Below are positions 1 to 10,594 of a stretch of 64,000 nucleotides of DNA, piece by piece. Numbering within the stretch: the stretch's first letter is position 1; the number at the start of each line of letters is the position of its first letter. Source of the DNA: Rhyacophila brunnea (taxonomy: Eukaryota; Arthropoda; Insecta; Trichoptera; Rhyacophilidae); assembly GCA_022495005.1 (NCBI GenBank), contig JAGYXB010001999.1, positions 62,001 to 126,000 of the forward strand, written 5' to 3'. The translations under genes were made by a program, and so were the position numbers. Under the pieces are notes generated by a model, which did no database searches, had not been told where the DNA came from, and saw only the letters and a program-made list of their open reading frames with translations.

Positions 1-540
1 GCGTACACCATTTAGAAAACTCTACTGCAGCCCGTAACACTCCCTTTATCCTTAGCGATAGGTAGGGGGGGGGCGGCAAACATCCTAGTCTGGGGACCCG
101 CTTCAGGATGTGGGCCATAACCATAAGATAGCAGCAGGTGGAGAAATTGATGCTTCGGATGGGTCTTTCGGGATTCACTAATCTCAAAAGCAAAAACGGT
201 TAATATTCATTAAAATTTGTAACAAAAGGAGAAAAATATTATCTCGTTGTAAATTGCATACAATGATATCATAGTTCAGTCTGGACGTAAGTACTTAGAA
301 ATAGTTTATTACTATTTACATTATATACTATATAACGATCACATGTTAACGGGCCATAAAATATGGTTTATTGGTATAGCACCGCTGGGTATTTTTATTA
401 TATATTGTACATAAATAATCTCAGTTTGAAAAAATAATTAGGCATAGAAAAACATTATGAGGCGTAAGCAATTCATCATTAATACAATATCATCAACTAT
501 ACTTTATTTCACATTACAATGAAGGCATTGAAGATACTAC
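1..540. other. unassigned, GC-richer left edge
   Basis: No gene is visible. The first 180 bases are clearly GC-richer than what follows and contain a G9 run at 65-73 followed by GGCGGCAAA. The same GGCGGCAAA word occurs just inside the D-family elements at 44.6 and 53.3 kb, so this may be the end of a related hAT-like element cut off by the window edge. Bases 181-540 are plain AT-rich sequence. Confidence 0.3.
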
Positions 541-561
541 GTTGTTGCTACATTGCGCTAA

Positions 562-933
562 GACACGACGACTTAAGCCGGTTTCAGATGGGACACCGGT
601 GTCGCGCTCGATATAATATAGGAGGCCTTTGTATTCGAATAAAGGGGCATTTGTATTATATTTATGAACGCCCCAGAGCTAATGAGTCATCGCGTATCCG
701 GTACACTTTTCCGTCGGCCGCTACATTCTCAAGCCGCCGATACACTTGTTTTTATTACCGTAGCCAGTTTTATGTTCTAATTTATAACGCGAAATTATGC
801 GTTGATACATTAGCTCTGGGGCGTTCATAAACATAATACAAAGGCACCTTTATTCGAATACAAAGGCCTCCTATATTATATCGAGCACGACATCGGTGTC
901 CCGTCTGAAACGGACCTACGACAAGACGACTTA
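562..933. mobile_element. foldback/MITE with about 124-bp inverted arms
   Basis: The left arm (562-684) and right arm (808-933) are inverted copies of each other with scattered mismatches, separated by a spacer of about 120 bp. Shared words include TATAATATAGGAGGCCTTTG and AACGCCCCAGAGCTAATG. The transcript would fold into a long hairpin. No coding sequence is convincing: an open frame across 519-830 simply reads through the arm and loop. The superfamily is not determined, because I could not define a target-site duplication. Confidence 0.75.
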
Positions 934-1059
934 TAGAAGAATACATTTTTAAATCTTCTCAATTATTCATTGAATAAAACTAATTCAAATAAAATCATTA
1001 GCAAGAGAAAGAAAGTTAAGACAATACTTTCGAGAGATCCAGACGTCGACTAGGAATCA

Positions 1060-1210
1060 AGCGCCAATATTCGCGAAATTTCGTAACGTAAAGCGTATTG
1101 GCCGGAAACTGGTAAATGCTGGTTTAAATCCCGCCTGACACCATAGGTATTTATTTCAAGATTTTTCTTATACATAGCAATAATTATAGTTCTGAGGCGT
1201 TTCCGAAAAA
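1060..1210 (+). mobile_element. family C fragment with tRNA-like B box
   Basis: GGTTTAAATCCCGCC at about 1122-1136 resembles a pol III B box. It is followed by a T-rich stretch and TCTGAGGCGTTTCC, the same order seen in the C copy at 6100-6215 and, less exactly, at 11.7 and 32.9 kb. Only the B-box side of the element is recognisable. Confidence 0.45.
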
Positions 1211-1783
1211 TTTATTTAATTCATTCTATGGCGTTACTTTATAGTACCAGTAGGTATATTCTATATGATGATAACTTATATTTTATTATACATTAATCAG
1301 TATCACTATCTTCGTGTGTTTTGTTTTATTTTTCTTTGTTATGTTATAATATTATAATCATTTACTCCATCGAAGAGGCAGTCATCTCCACTAATAATAA
1401 TTAAAGCTTATATTGCCAACACAGACTTAACGTTACGAGGAATGCATTTTGCATCTTAGTGATTTAATAGTTTTCTTCGTGGGGAGCATTGTCATACTAG
1501 TGCATAGTAAATTAATTGATATTTAGTAACTGGAACGATTGTGACATTTTATACATGTCAGTTTGGCTGTATAATATTATTTTATTACAGACATTCCTTA
1601 TTGCACTCTGCTCAGAATAGATTAGTCTTCGTGCTATTGTTGCCGGGAATCAGAGGCGCCCAGATACAAATCTGAACAGATAAAAGTAAAATGTCGTTTC
1701 TGGCAAATTTGGGTTGTCGAGTTATATAGTAAGTAGATATATTATTTTATAATTCTATCGAATACAATCAAAAAAAAAATTCC
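1211..1783. other. unassigned AT-rich stretch
   Basis: Both strands were read and no gene, inverted repeat or known family was seen. A short GC-richer patch lies near 1640-1670. Confidence 0.4.
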
Positions 1784-2010
1784 GACCATGTCCGATCCTA
1801 ATAGGAGAATATGGGCCTTCGCACAGTGGATGTTTGTAGTAACAGATTTTGTTTTTACGAGAAATGGATGTCGGCCACTTGTTCAACCAATTAGGTCCAT
1901 ACTCTGACTCATGCACAAATTGAAAAACAATATAATATTGTGTACTTGCCAGATCCAGGATTCCATCCTGGGACCCACGACAATATAGGCCGACGCTTAA
2001 GCCGCTTGAT
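1784..2010 (-). mobile_element. SINE A (tRNA-Ser/Leu-like head), copy 1
   Basis: On the minus strand the order is GCTTAAGCGTCGG (tRNA-like A-box region), GTCGTGGGTCCCAGGAT and a mutated B box, then TTGTTTTTCAATTTG, CATTTCTCG and a conserved 3' end GGATCGGACATGGTC at 1784-1800. The same order recurs in six further copies in this window. The B box is damaged (GGATGGAATCC). Confidence 0.8.
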
Positions 2011-2121
2011 TCTTCATTGTTTTCGGAATATATTTAAATACAGTTTAATACACTTTACTGTTACCCTTATTTCACACTATACGGGTTTAACCGTACGGAC
2101 ATAAATCGAACGGTACAAGTT

Positions 2122-2268
2122 TTCCAATATGAGTGTATTATGAATTTGATATTTTTCAAACTTGTCGTGAAATCGTTTAAGCTTAAATGTGGTCCTAGTA
2201 CCACATTCAAGCTTAAACGATTTCACAAGTGTGAAAAATATTAAATTCATACACTCATATTGGCAAAC
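2122..2268. repeat. near-perfect palindrome, about 147 bp
   Basis: The left arm (2122-2193) and right arm (2200-2268) are inverted copies with a loop of only about 6 bases, centred on ATGTGGT..ACCACAT. Differences between the arms are a few substitutions and short indels. It is compact enough to extrude as a cruciform or be transcribed as a hairpin. It is most likely a small MITE, although no target duplication was identified. Confidence 0.8.
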
Positions 2269-3284
2269 ATGTGACTGTTACGGTTTCATCTACTTCATGG
2301 AAAACCACTATTGATTAATGAGAAATATATTAACAATCTATAAGACATGTAGGCAGTATACCATATATGCCAAATAACAGGTGATGTCCTCCAAGATTAC
2401 CGAACAATTTTAAAATATGGTTTGTAGGTAAAGTGAATAAAATTATATTTTACCATTAAGATACGTATTCTTTGCATAAATTGTGATATTTATTTCTCCA
2501 CTGCTGACCCATTCAATAATTCACCTGCTTCATTTAAACGTGGTATCTCCAAAAGTTTGTATAATTAACACTAATCGAATATAAAATGTACCTGTGTCGT
2601 TTCTCTCTCCGTATTATTTATTCTCCTTTTCTGTTCTATCTTAGATTACTCATATGTATAAATTTCAATAATTCTTAACACACATAATATATTATATAAG
2701 TACCTATATAATATAAAAATATTACCCTTTCGTCTATATATAATTCAACATTATTTTTTTTATTTTTCTAATGTAATTTCTTTCTGTTATAATTTATATA
2801 TGGAAACTTTGCTGGTTGCAATATCGTTTCTCTAATCTATTTTTATACATATAATTAAAGTAATTGTTTGTTTTCCTTAATAAGTTTGAAAATGATTTAA
2901 AAAATATATATGTAGGTACTTACCTATTAGGTATTCTATGGTAATTGTGATGTCAAATGCAAACTATGTTCTTATTATCTCAACGTTTTAGACTTGATTC
3001 AGAGTCCATTCACAAGAGATATTGTGAGAAAGTGTATTATTAGGTGTATGAAAGCAAGCGATAGTTAAATAAGAAAAATGTCAGGACAAAGTGCAAGCGA
3101 AAATTGATCAAAATAAATAATATTGGTTGACGTCTTTATCAAGAGCTGTTTAATCAGGAGTTTTGAAAGTGTCAGAACCAATGATGTTTTCAGCCATAAC
3201 CGTTATCATATACGTTATGAGAATGGTTCCCATCCGGGGTTTATGGTAATAAATTATTGAGCTTTAATATTGTGACCATGCCGA
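2269..3284. other. unassigned AT-rich stretch
   Basis: Simple AT-rich DNA with short TATAT and AATAAT runs. No frame resembles protein and no dispersed family was recognised. Confidence 0.4.
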
Positions 3285-3695
3285 AATTAGATTTGATATA
3301 AAAATACAGAGGATTTCAAGTTATACACATTTTTTTTTTTATAAAAATCGATGTTTTTTAAAATGAATATAAAAAAGTATTATATCTATGAATTAGTCAA
3401 AAATCTTTTGCATCGATTTTAAAAAGCTTAAAAAACTAAATTTTAATAATAAACATTACCATAAAATTATTTGTAATAATGAGATGGGACTCTTCAACGA
3501 ATTTACATTTTATAACGCTTTTATTTAAAATTGTAAGTTTGTCTTTAGATAATAAATATGTATATTTTTACTGTTTTAATTAATTAAACACTTTCAAATG
3601 AACATACATTATCAAAAAATATGTGAAATCCCGTGCTTCATATTTTTCCGCCATGTTCCTCTGGTAGGCAGAGTATTCACCTTAATGTGTGTTTC
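3285..3695 (+). mobile_element. family J MITE, copy 1
   Basis: The body (CAAGTTATACACATTTT, AAATTTTAATAATAAA, ACCATAAAAT) matches copies at 32262-32634 and 50353-50600. The right end reads inward as GGTGAATACTCTGCCTACCA then GGCGGAAAAAT, a terminal repeat also seen at the left end of the 49.7 kb copy. The matching left terminus is not recognisable here, so this copy is probably truncated. Confidence 0.55.
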
Positions 3696-4834
3696 AAGGG
3701 TTATTCCAACAAATGATTTGAATGATGAAACCGATTTATGAATCCAAAATTTAAAAAAAGGAATACCCAACTATAAAACTCGCACAATAACAATTTAACT
3801 GGTTCTATTTGTCTAGTTACTAGTAGTAAGACATTCATTTTTAATTAGTTCATTCAACTGATACGATGAAAATATAGCCCAAAAATAGTAACAGCCCATT
3901 TACTAGACAGAATTCGTTTTTATAATAGCACAATGAATTAAATTCTACACATTTATTTTGGTTTCGATAGCTACTTTGGTATTTACACCATTATCAAGAC
4001 TATAAAAATTAACGATACGTCGTCGCTTAAATATCTGTCACTATGCCACCTCATAAGAGTCGATGAAGATGGCTTCCGATGTTTCGTAGGCAAATGCTGG
4101 TTAAAAAAACGAATGATAGAATAGATTAGACTAATTAGAGGAATTTCGAAGTAGCTTATATTTTTTAGCATCCGACGGTGAATAAAAAAACTGACCAGAG
4201 TGAACGTAGAAATTTTTCGCATTTACCTAGTTAGGAATATTTTTTTTTCTAAAATCCAGTTATAAATTATGTTGTTTATGGTTGATAGACGAAAACAATT
4301 AACGTCGGACGTAATCCAGCGACAAATTGAATGAAACCAAGGTTATGTGAAAATGATAAAATGCAGTTATATTATGACATCACAACATATTTCAAAAATC
4401 ATCATAAAACAAAATGTCAACCTCGCTTGTCTACCGCTGGTTTTATGAGCCAAGAGGAAATATTAAAATAGGGAACGAGCACATTGTTTTACGTGGGACT
4501 AAAAATATCTAACATTACTATTATACTACAATATATCTACACATATGTATAGTTCGTTCTGCAATTACCATAAAACTATGTTAATGATTACCAATAGTAA
4601 TTCCAATTATTACGAACAATAGAAATAAGTGCTAGTGAAGCCAATAAAGCGGAGGAACGAATATAACTATTAATTTGTAATAAATAATAATATTACCTAT
4701 GTGATGTATGACATAATAAAGAAATACTTACATTATTCATATAATATAATGTAACTATTCGACTAAAAGTGGTAGGTACATCCATTTTTCAAACTTGTAA
4801 TATATTATTTAAAAGGTTTAGGTACAATAGATCG
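3696..4834. other. unassigned AT-rich stretch
   Basis: An 79-codon open frame on the minus strand (3983-4222) lies in slightly GC-richer sequence, but its composition is not protein-like and no motif is visible. The rest shows nothing. Confidence 0.4.
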
Positions 4835-5160
4835 ATAGATACATCCAGGGAACTGAAATACCTAACAGGTAATCAGGGAGAAGCAGATAACCGATCATGA
4901 GTGCGGAAGAATACGAGATAAACTTAAACACGTATCAAGAATACGTCATACGTCTAATACTGACAACTGCTCTCGGTTTATGCAATGACGCTCATTTTAT
5001 ATTGGTGAATTGAAGGTTGCAACACACACTATTGCACGTCTATAATTAGAGGTTCATTTTCGTAGGACACTCACACATTCAAAACCCTGCGTCAAAATGT
5101 AGTGTATTGAGATATAGCCTATCGGAATTCTATTTATTAATCTGTTATGTATGTGTACAT
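4835..5160. repeat. dispersed repeat E, copy 1 (uninterrupted)
   Basis: This segment is a diverged paralogue of 44440-45580. Shared stretches include GTGCGGAAGAATACG, CTGACAACTGCTCTC, TTGCACGTCTATAATT and TTCAAAACCCTGC. It lacks both inserts found in the 44 kb copy, so it serves as an empty-site reference for them. The type of the E repeat itself is unknown, and no terminal repeats or coding sequence are visible. Confidence 0.65.
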
Positions 5161-5424
5161 CAACCCGAGTCGGTTTTTGCAAACAGTCACAGTCAAGTTT
5201 TAAATATCGAATAATCATTTTTCATAGTACGTAGATACATTGAAAATGCTCCAAGTCAAATTTTATGTTACATAAATAATTCACCTCACGCGATTACCAA
5301 AATAATATTGTACGAAATTTAGTTTTCAATCGAAATAAATTCTGATCGCAATAAATTTGGTACAATACGGTTTACGTGAAGCCAGCAGGCAACCATTGGG
5401 TAGCTCCGAATAGTTTTTAATTAA

Positions 5425-6215
5425 TTATATTTTTAATAAACCATTTCTTATATTGAACGAATAATTGACAAGATTTTGAGAATGTAACATTCTATATTTT
5501 GATCATACATAACTTAAAAACACCTCACATACATACCCACTAGAAAAAATCATATTTGAATAAAATACTATGCTCGACGGGATTTGAACACAATTTTTTT
5601 ACACAAAAATCGATAGTCAATAATAACGCCATTTGATAAGCATTTCATGTATGACCTACTAGTTTAAATTGTCGCAATTAGATAGGAGGCTCGTAGCATA
5701 ATTGCTGCAGTTGGCGTGATATCAGTGGCTGTCAATGACATTAATATGGACGAATCATCTGTGAATAAAAATGACACTCACTTTTTTGTCGGGTCTGCCG
5801 AATGGCATAATCTGTTCTAACGCCATTACAATAAAGGTGATATTGCTATTAATTCCCGATGCTTTTAGTCGGGTCTGCCGAACGGTTCGGTTCGAACGGG
5901 TTCGCTCAAATGAACATTGACACTAGAAATACTATTCTAACGCCATTACAATAAAGGTGATATTGCTATAAATTCCCGATGCGTGATATCGCATAATGGA
6001 AATTGCGTGACGTCTACCTATACATGTGCGAATGTCGCTGTGCGTGAATTTACTTGCTAGCTACTGTATTGAGTGCGTTGTCCATTAATAATGCCATTGG
6101 TGGCTGTACGGGTTCAAATCCCATCAAGCATCGTATTTTTTTCAAATATCATTTTTTCTAGTTGTTATATAGGTATCTGAGGCGTTTTCAAGTTATATAT
6201 GTTTAATTATATTTT
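5425..6215. mobile_element. family C inverted element, split by H copy 1
   Basis: The left flank (about 5440-5545) contains AATGTAACATTCTATA and CACCTCACATACATACCCA, whose inverse is found at the right side of the C copy at 32.8-33.1 kb. The core has two B-box-like words: GGGATTTGAAC at 5579-5589 (minus) and GGGTTCAAATCCC at about 6110-6122 (plus). Removing H (5733-6099 plus one GTGGCTGT) restores a continuous core like the other copies. This looks like a tRNA-like core between inverted flanks, or two head-to-head tRNA-derived units. Confidence 0.55.
5733..6099 (+). mobile_element. family H hAT-like MITE, copy 1
   Basis: The element is 367 bp. Its ends, CAATGACATTAATATGG and the inverse of CAATGGCATTATTAATGG, are near-matching terminal repeats. 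A perfect 8-bp target duplication GTGGCTGT flanks it (5725-5732 and 6100-6107). Inside are two related subunits, each opening with GTCGGGTCTGCCGAA (5788 and 5868) and containing TTCTAACGCCATTACAATAA exactly 120 bp apart. The second subunit has about 40 bp extra with GTTCGAACGGGTTCG. There is no coding capacity. The duplication length points to a hAT-type transposase acting in trans (inference). Confidence 0.88.
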
Positions 6216-6235
6216 ATTTTATATACTTTTTTTTA

Positions 6236-6472
6236 GACCATGTCCGATCCTAATAGGATCATATAGGCCTCGACATAGTGGAGGTTTGTATTAACAGATT
6301 GTTTTTTGGAGAAATGAATGTCAACCACTTGCTCAACCTAATCTAATATGTCCATACTCTGACTCAAACACAAATTGAAAAACAATATGTGTATTTGTCA
6401 GACCCACGATTCGAACCTGGGACCCACGACACTATTGGCTAGCGCTTAAACCGCGCGGCCATCGTGGGTGTT
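6236..6472 (-). mobile_element. SINE A, copy 2
   Basis: This is one of the best-preserved copies. On the minus strand CCCACGATGGCCGCGCGG (A-box side of a Ser/Leu-type tRNA) is followed by GTCGTGGGTCCCAGGTTCGA (B box), TTGTTTTTCAATTTG, and the 3' end GATCCTATTAGGATCGGACA. It is about 237 bp long and begins right after a T8-type run. Confidence 0.88.
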
Positions 6473-6858
6473 AATTTAATGTTTAATTACTTACCCAATT
6501 TAAACTATTTACAGTATGGAACTGACCGAAAAAATCATTCGCACAAAAGCTCTACGACATCATAAAATGCGGCCAGGACCTGTTTTGGTTGACAAAAGCG
6601 TTTGCAAATTTATGAGCGCGGTTAGGTTACCCTCGTTTCCTCCCAACTTCTGAGCAATCCGCTTTGATTTCGTTTCATATGAGAAATTCGATGAATTTAT
6701 AAACATGACTAATGCTTTGCTTTTCTGACTGTTCGTCTATTCACAAATCGAAACCGGGTATAATCTCACGCGCCGTTCCTGAAACTTTGAATCGCGAAAT
6801 TGTCCTACCTACTTATATCAACTAATTACGGAGCACACCTATTTTGATAATTAAATTA
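6473..6858. other. unassigned, less AT-rich
   Basis: The composition is more balanced than the neighbourhood, with a single GGTTAGGTTA at about 6620, but no element ends or protein-like frame were found. Confidence 0.35.
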
Positions 6859-7455
6859 CAGTCGAACTTGGTTATTACGATCGCGAAAATAGCGAGATCT
6901 CGGATGTAAAATGAGAAAAAATTCGTTGATATTTTAATTTATGATTTTCTCAATACATTTATTCACTTTTATAACGAGCTACTTCTCGGGTATACCGCGC
7001 AAAACTGTTAATGTGTCGATCGTTTAAAAACAACATTTTCGACCCTAAGCAATAAAATCCGACCGGGTAGTTAACTAGACCGATGCCGCCGGGATCGGAT
7101 TACGTTTATGTCAGTAGTTAAGTGTCTAAGTATCTATTTGTTGTTTTCGCCGACAACATTGAAAAAGTATCCACGCATATGGTTGAAATAGCATGTAAAA
7201 AATTCAATCTTTGTGAAGTCAGTAGGTTCCTACCAGCGCCGGTGGCTCAGCACTTCATTACAATAAACAACGTATTTTGTAGTTTATGAATGCCATGCTT
7301 GTTTCGGGGATTTTTACGATGGTTTTCAGATTTTTTATGTCCTATGCTTAAATAGAACGTGGCGTGAAAAATGTTATATAACTATATGACGAGTAATGGT
7401 TATAACGAGCAAATTCAGTCGGTCCCATCTTCCTCGTAATAACCAAGTTCGACTG
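6859..7455. mobile_element. pogo/Tigger-like MITE, copy 1
   Basis: The terminal inverted repeats are CAGTCGAACTTGGTTATTAC and its inverse, flanked on both sides by TA (6857-6858 and 7456-7457), the hallmark of the Tc1/mariner/pogo group. The CAGTCGAAC start is typical of pogo/Tigger ends (family knowledge). The 597-bp interior has no transposase frame. A second copy with the same interior lies at 23939-24529. Confidence 0.88.
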
Positions 7456-7457
7456 TA

Positions 7458-8103
7458 TATGCATTGTAAGAAGATTGTTTTATAGACTTGACTTACAATA
7501 CTAAAAAATTGCCACACATTTTTCAATGCGAAGAATACATTCTCCATCGAATAGTTCAATACCTAGGACACTGCATTTTTTTGAACTCAAAACTCAAAAG
7601 GTCTTTCATTTATTTACAATGTTACTGCAACATAAATTTTATTATGTGTTATTTCTATTAATTACAATGTTTTCCACCGACAATTAAAAGTTGACACCAT
7701 TACGTCAGCTTGCATAATTTTAAAACACTTCAGATATAATATTATGCCTACATACTAGGGACTTGAATCCGTATCCACTGGATTCACGCCAATGTGGTTT
7801 TACAATTGAACCATATATATATGTATAATTAACCAGTTTTTTTACATTTTTCAATGTGGAACGGTTAGAATAGCAGACGCTTAATGAATTAATAAGTAAA
7901 TTTTAACCAATAGTGCACAGACCGTGTTATAATTATTGTACAATAATAATTCTGTTTCCGTAAAAAGGGTAGAATATTACTTATAGAATAAATTTACGCC
8001 AAAAACAGAAATACGATGTATTTTAAGGATGCAATACAAATAATATTCTACATCATGTACTACAGCGATTTTGAGAAAAACTATAGTTATCACACATTTG
8101 TAC
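7458..8103. other. unassigned stretch
   Basis: AT-rich DNA without recognisable repeats or genes. It includes one TATATATATG run near 7815. Confidence 0.35.
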
Positions 8104-8397
8104 AGTGACTTCCTATGGGGGTAGGCAGGGCATGCATATGAATGGTTCACAAGCCAAGTGAACCAACCAAGTCCATTCTGGTTAGGTTTGAGTAAACTAG
8201 GTCCAAACATAATAATTGAGTATTTATAATTCTGCAAGGGTATGATTGCAATTCTGAAGTGTTATGTTGAGTACCTACATTTATTCTGTTTGGGCAATCA
8301 TACCCTTACTGAATTATAAATACTCAAATATTATGTTTGAACCTAGTCTACTCAAAACTAACCAGAGTGGACATGGTTCACTTGGCTTGTGAACCAC
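8104..8397. mobile_element. foldback element with D-like left edge
   Basis: GGTTCACAAGCCAAGTGAAC at 8144 begins a left arm (to about 8256) that is inverted at 8288-8395, with matching words such as AAGGGTATGATTGC and TGAGTATTTATAATTC. Just outside, CAGTGACTTCCTATGGGGGT at 8104 resembles the start of family D (CAGTGACGTCCCGTGGGGGT). The arms are about 110 bp and the loop about 30 bp. Confidence 0.75.
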
Positions 8398-9030
8398 ACA
8401 TATACAAATTTTGAGAGCAGTGGCAATTTTCCAATGAAGTAGACGATGCGGTCGCAACATTAGGAACTATCGACATCTTAGTTTAATCAATAATCGAAGC
8501 ATAAAAAAAACTATTATTGTATCGTAATATGTACCCACTGAACTAGACATTGCAATCGTAGTTTATCACACAGGCAAAGTTCAAATGGGTGCCTCCAAAC
8601 CTGTCAGCGCCACATACCTACACGTACCTAACACCACCACTGTTAGAGAGCAGGTTTATGGTGTGTATGTAAATTTAAAGATTTTTTATTTATTTGTCTG
8701 TTGAAAATAAGTACCTATAGGCTAAAATAAATAGTAAAAGAGGTAAATAGGTAACTAACAAATTTGCAGACAATTTCAAATTAAAATTGAAAAGGGACGG
8801 CTTTTTTAGTCTGCTTTAGGACGGCACTTTTTCTAGGTACGTAAATGTTATACTATAAATCAACATAATAAAATATTATTACAAATACGTATGTTTGTTT
8901 GCGATGTGTATATAGATATTTTATGCAATAATGAAAGATAGGTAACTATGCTTTTTTAACCATAGTTAACGCCAAAAAGGGATAGTATTACATATTTATA
9001 TCTTTAATATCAATCAAAGTGGTAAGACTG
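8398..9030. other. unassigned stretch
   Basis: No open frame, inverted repeat or known family was found. The strand is AT-rich with a moderately mixed patch at 8560-8660. Confidence 0.35.
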
Positions 9031-9089
9031 TATATAATTAGGCTTACCAAACGTCCCGGATTCACACATTGATCCGGGCGTCCCAGCCG

Positions 9090-9553
9090 GTACACGCGTG
9101 CGTGCTACCTGTGCTCATGTATGGCTGTGAGACATGGCATCTTACTAAGCTTTAAGAGTCTCGGCTTTTGAGCTTTGAGAATCGATGTCTCCGCCGAATC
9201 TTAGGGGTACATTGGTACGACCGCGTTACAAACACCCGAGTTCGTGAGCAGACACAGCAGCCTTCGGTGATTGAAGTTATCACGAAGAGACGATTTACGT
9301 GGCTGGGACACGTATTCCGGATGCCGCCAAAGAGTGCGGCACTTCGTACCCTTATGGCACAGCCTCAAGGGTTCCGTCGCCGTGGCCGGCCCTCCCTCAC
9401 CCTGCAGCGGTGCTACAAGAGCGACCTACGTGCTGCAGGTTTGACATGGCGGGAGGCGCAAGAGTTGGCGATGGACCGAGGGAAGTGGCGCCAACTTGTG
9501 CTTGCCCTATGCCCCAATGTTGGGACGCGACAGGGTGAAAGAAGAAGAAGAAG
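9090..9553 (+). pseudogene. LINE A reverse transcriptase C-terminus, copy 1
   Basis: This is a non-LTR retrotransposon ORF2 C-terminal remnant. The frame reads LYGCETW, then a stop (9153-9155, where copy 2 at 17.9-18.7 kb has Gln), then FENRCLRRILGVHWYDRVTN, a segment typical of the region downstream of the RT fingers/palm in these LINEs, then ITKRRF-WLGHVFRMPPKS and RCYKSDLRAAGLTW. The final TGA of copy 2 is CGA here (9528-9530), so the frame runs on into the tail. The 3' end is a GAA trinucleotide tract (9540-9553) followed by a TA tract. Everything upstream, including the YADD box, is missing. The clade is not assigned with confidence. Confidence 0.88.
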
Positions 9554-9571
9554 ATATATATATATATATAT
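9554..9571. repeat. (TA)n microsatellite
   Basis: About nine TA units directly follow the LINE tail and are probably extended from it. Confidence 0.8.
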
Positions 9572-9866
9572 AGTTATACATAGATACACAGTTGTCAATA
9601 ATAAATTGTCATGATTGGCAGTAGTAGCTTATATGTGATGAGACAGCGGGGAAGAGTGCGACAAGTTCATTCCAGCGAGAAGTACAACTGGTACCATAAA
9701 TAAATAAAATAATTTCAATTTCTGTTGCAACAGACCTTCTGCATTCTTCTTTTGTACATACTTTTAATAGGTAATAAAACTATTGTTGGTCGATTTGTTT
9801 CTTTGTCCTATACCCCGTTCCTGTCCCGGTTTAGAGTTTCATAATTATGGTAAGCCTATATATAAT

Positions 9867-10534
9867 AGTATTTCAAATTGAAATATATGTGTGATATTAT
9901 ATTACACTTACCGTAACTGTTTAAGAATCTCGGGTTAAACGCTGAAATGTCCGCGACCGGCCAAATTTAGAAGAGCAGTTAATTGTGTGGACGCAATAAA
10001 GTTTGTTCGTTGATTCCACAGTGCAAGTTTTAAGTGGCTGGCCGTAACGCATGCGATTATTCTATACTAGGTATAACACTTTACTAAGTAGGTAAGCTAC
10101 ATGCACAAATAAACTTCAGAACTCCACGTCACCGCGGCGTAAAATGTTTTATAGATAACTTTTGTTCGCAGTAAAAAAAAAAATACGAGAGCTTTCGATT
10201 TTTGATTCGACGATTCAAAAAATAAAAATAATACAATTATTTATGCACTTTATTAACACGTTCCCTGACAAACAACAAAGTGGCTTAATTAGTTACCTAG
10301 CTAATTTATATAATTTTGACTGCCGGTGGCGAATATCTTCATTATGAAAAATTAAAAAATTAACGTTGAAGATCGGCTTTCGAATTCTCTCCAAGAGTTC
10401 AGCAGTTATTTAGCCACATAGCCAGAAGGACAAATGATGGTTTGGAAAGACCCATCATCAGCGAAACACGTAAGAGATCACTTAAGTATATCAATGTTTC
10501 CTAACGAGGGACCGTGCCACAATCAGAATAAAAA
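9867..10534. other. unassigned stretch
   Basis: It contains CGACCGGCCAAA (9955) and GTGGCTGGCCG (10033), a weak inverted pair, and an open frame of 61 codons in A-rich DNA. Neither is convincing. Confidence 0.3.
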
Positions 10535-10594
10535 AAATATTCAACGAATTATTCACAAGGTTTAAGAATGTAACATTTCTTTTATTGAACATTG

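Larger units (their letters stand above)
9039..9858. mobile_element. hAT-like element carrying a LINE 3' end
   Basis: The ends TAGGCTTACC and GGTAAGCCTA are perfect 10-bp inverted repeats, flanked by a perfect 8-bp duplication TATATAAT (9031-9038 and 9859-9866). Just inside the left end lies TCCCGGATT..ATCCGGGCG. The interior from about 9090 to 9553 is the 3' end of LINE A, so the LINE either inserted into the element or was carried with it. No transposase sequence remains. Confidence 0.85.

Noticed and set aside
519..830. 103-codon plus-strand frame
   Set aside because: It runs through one arm and the loop of a foldback element.
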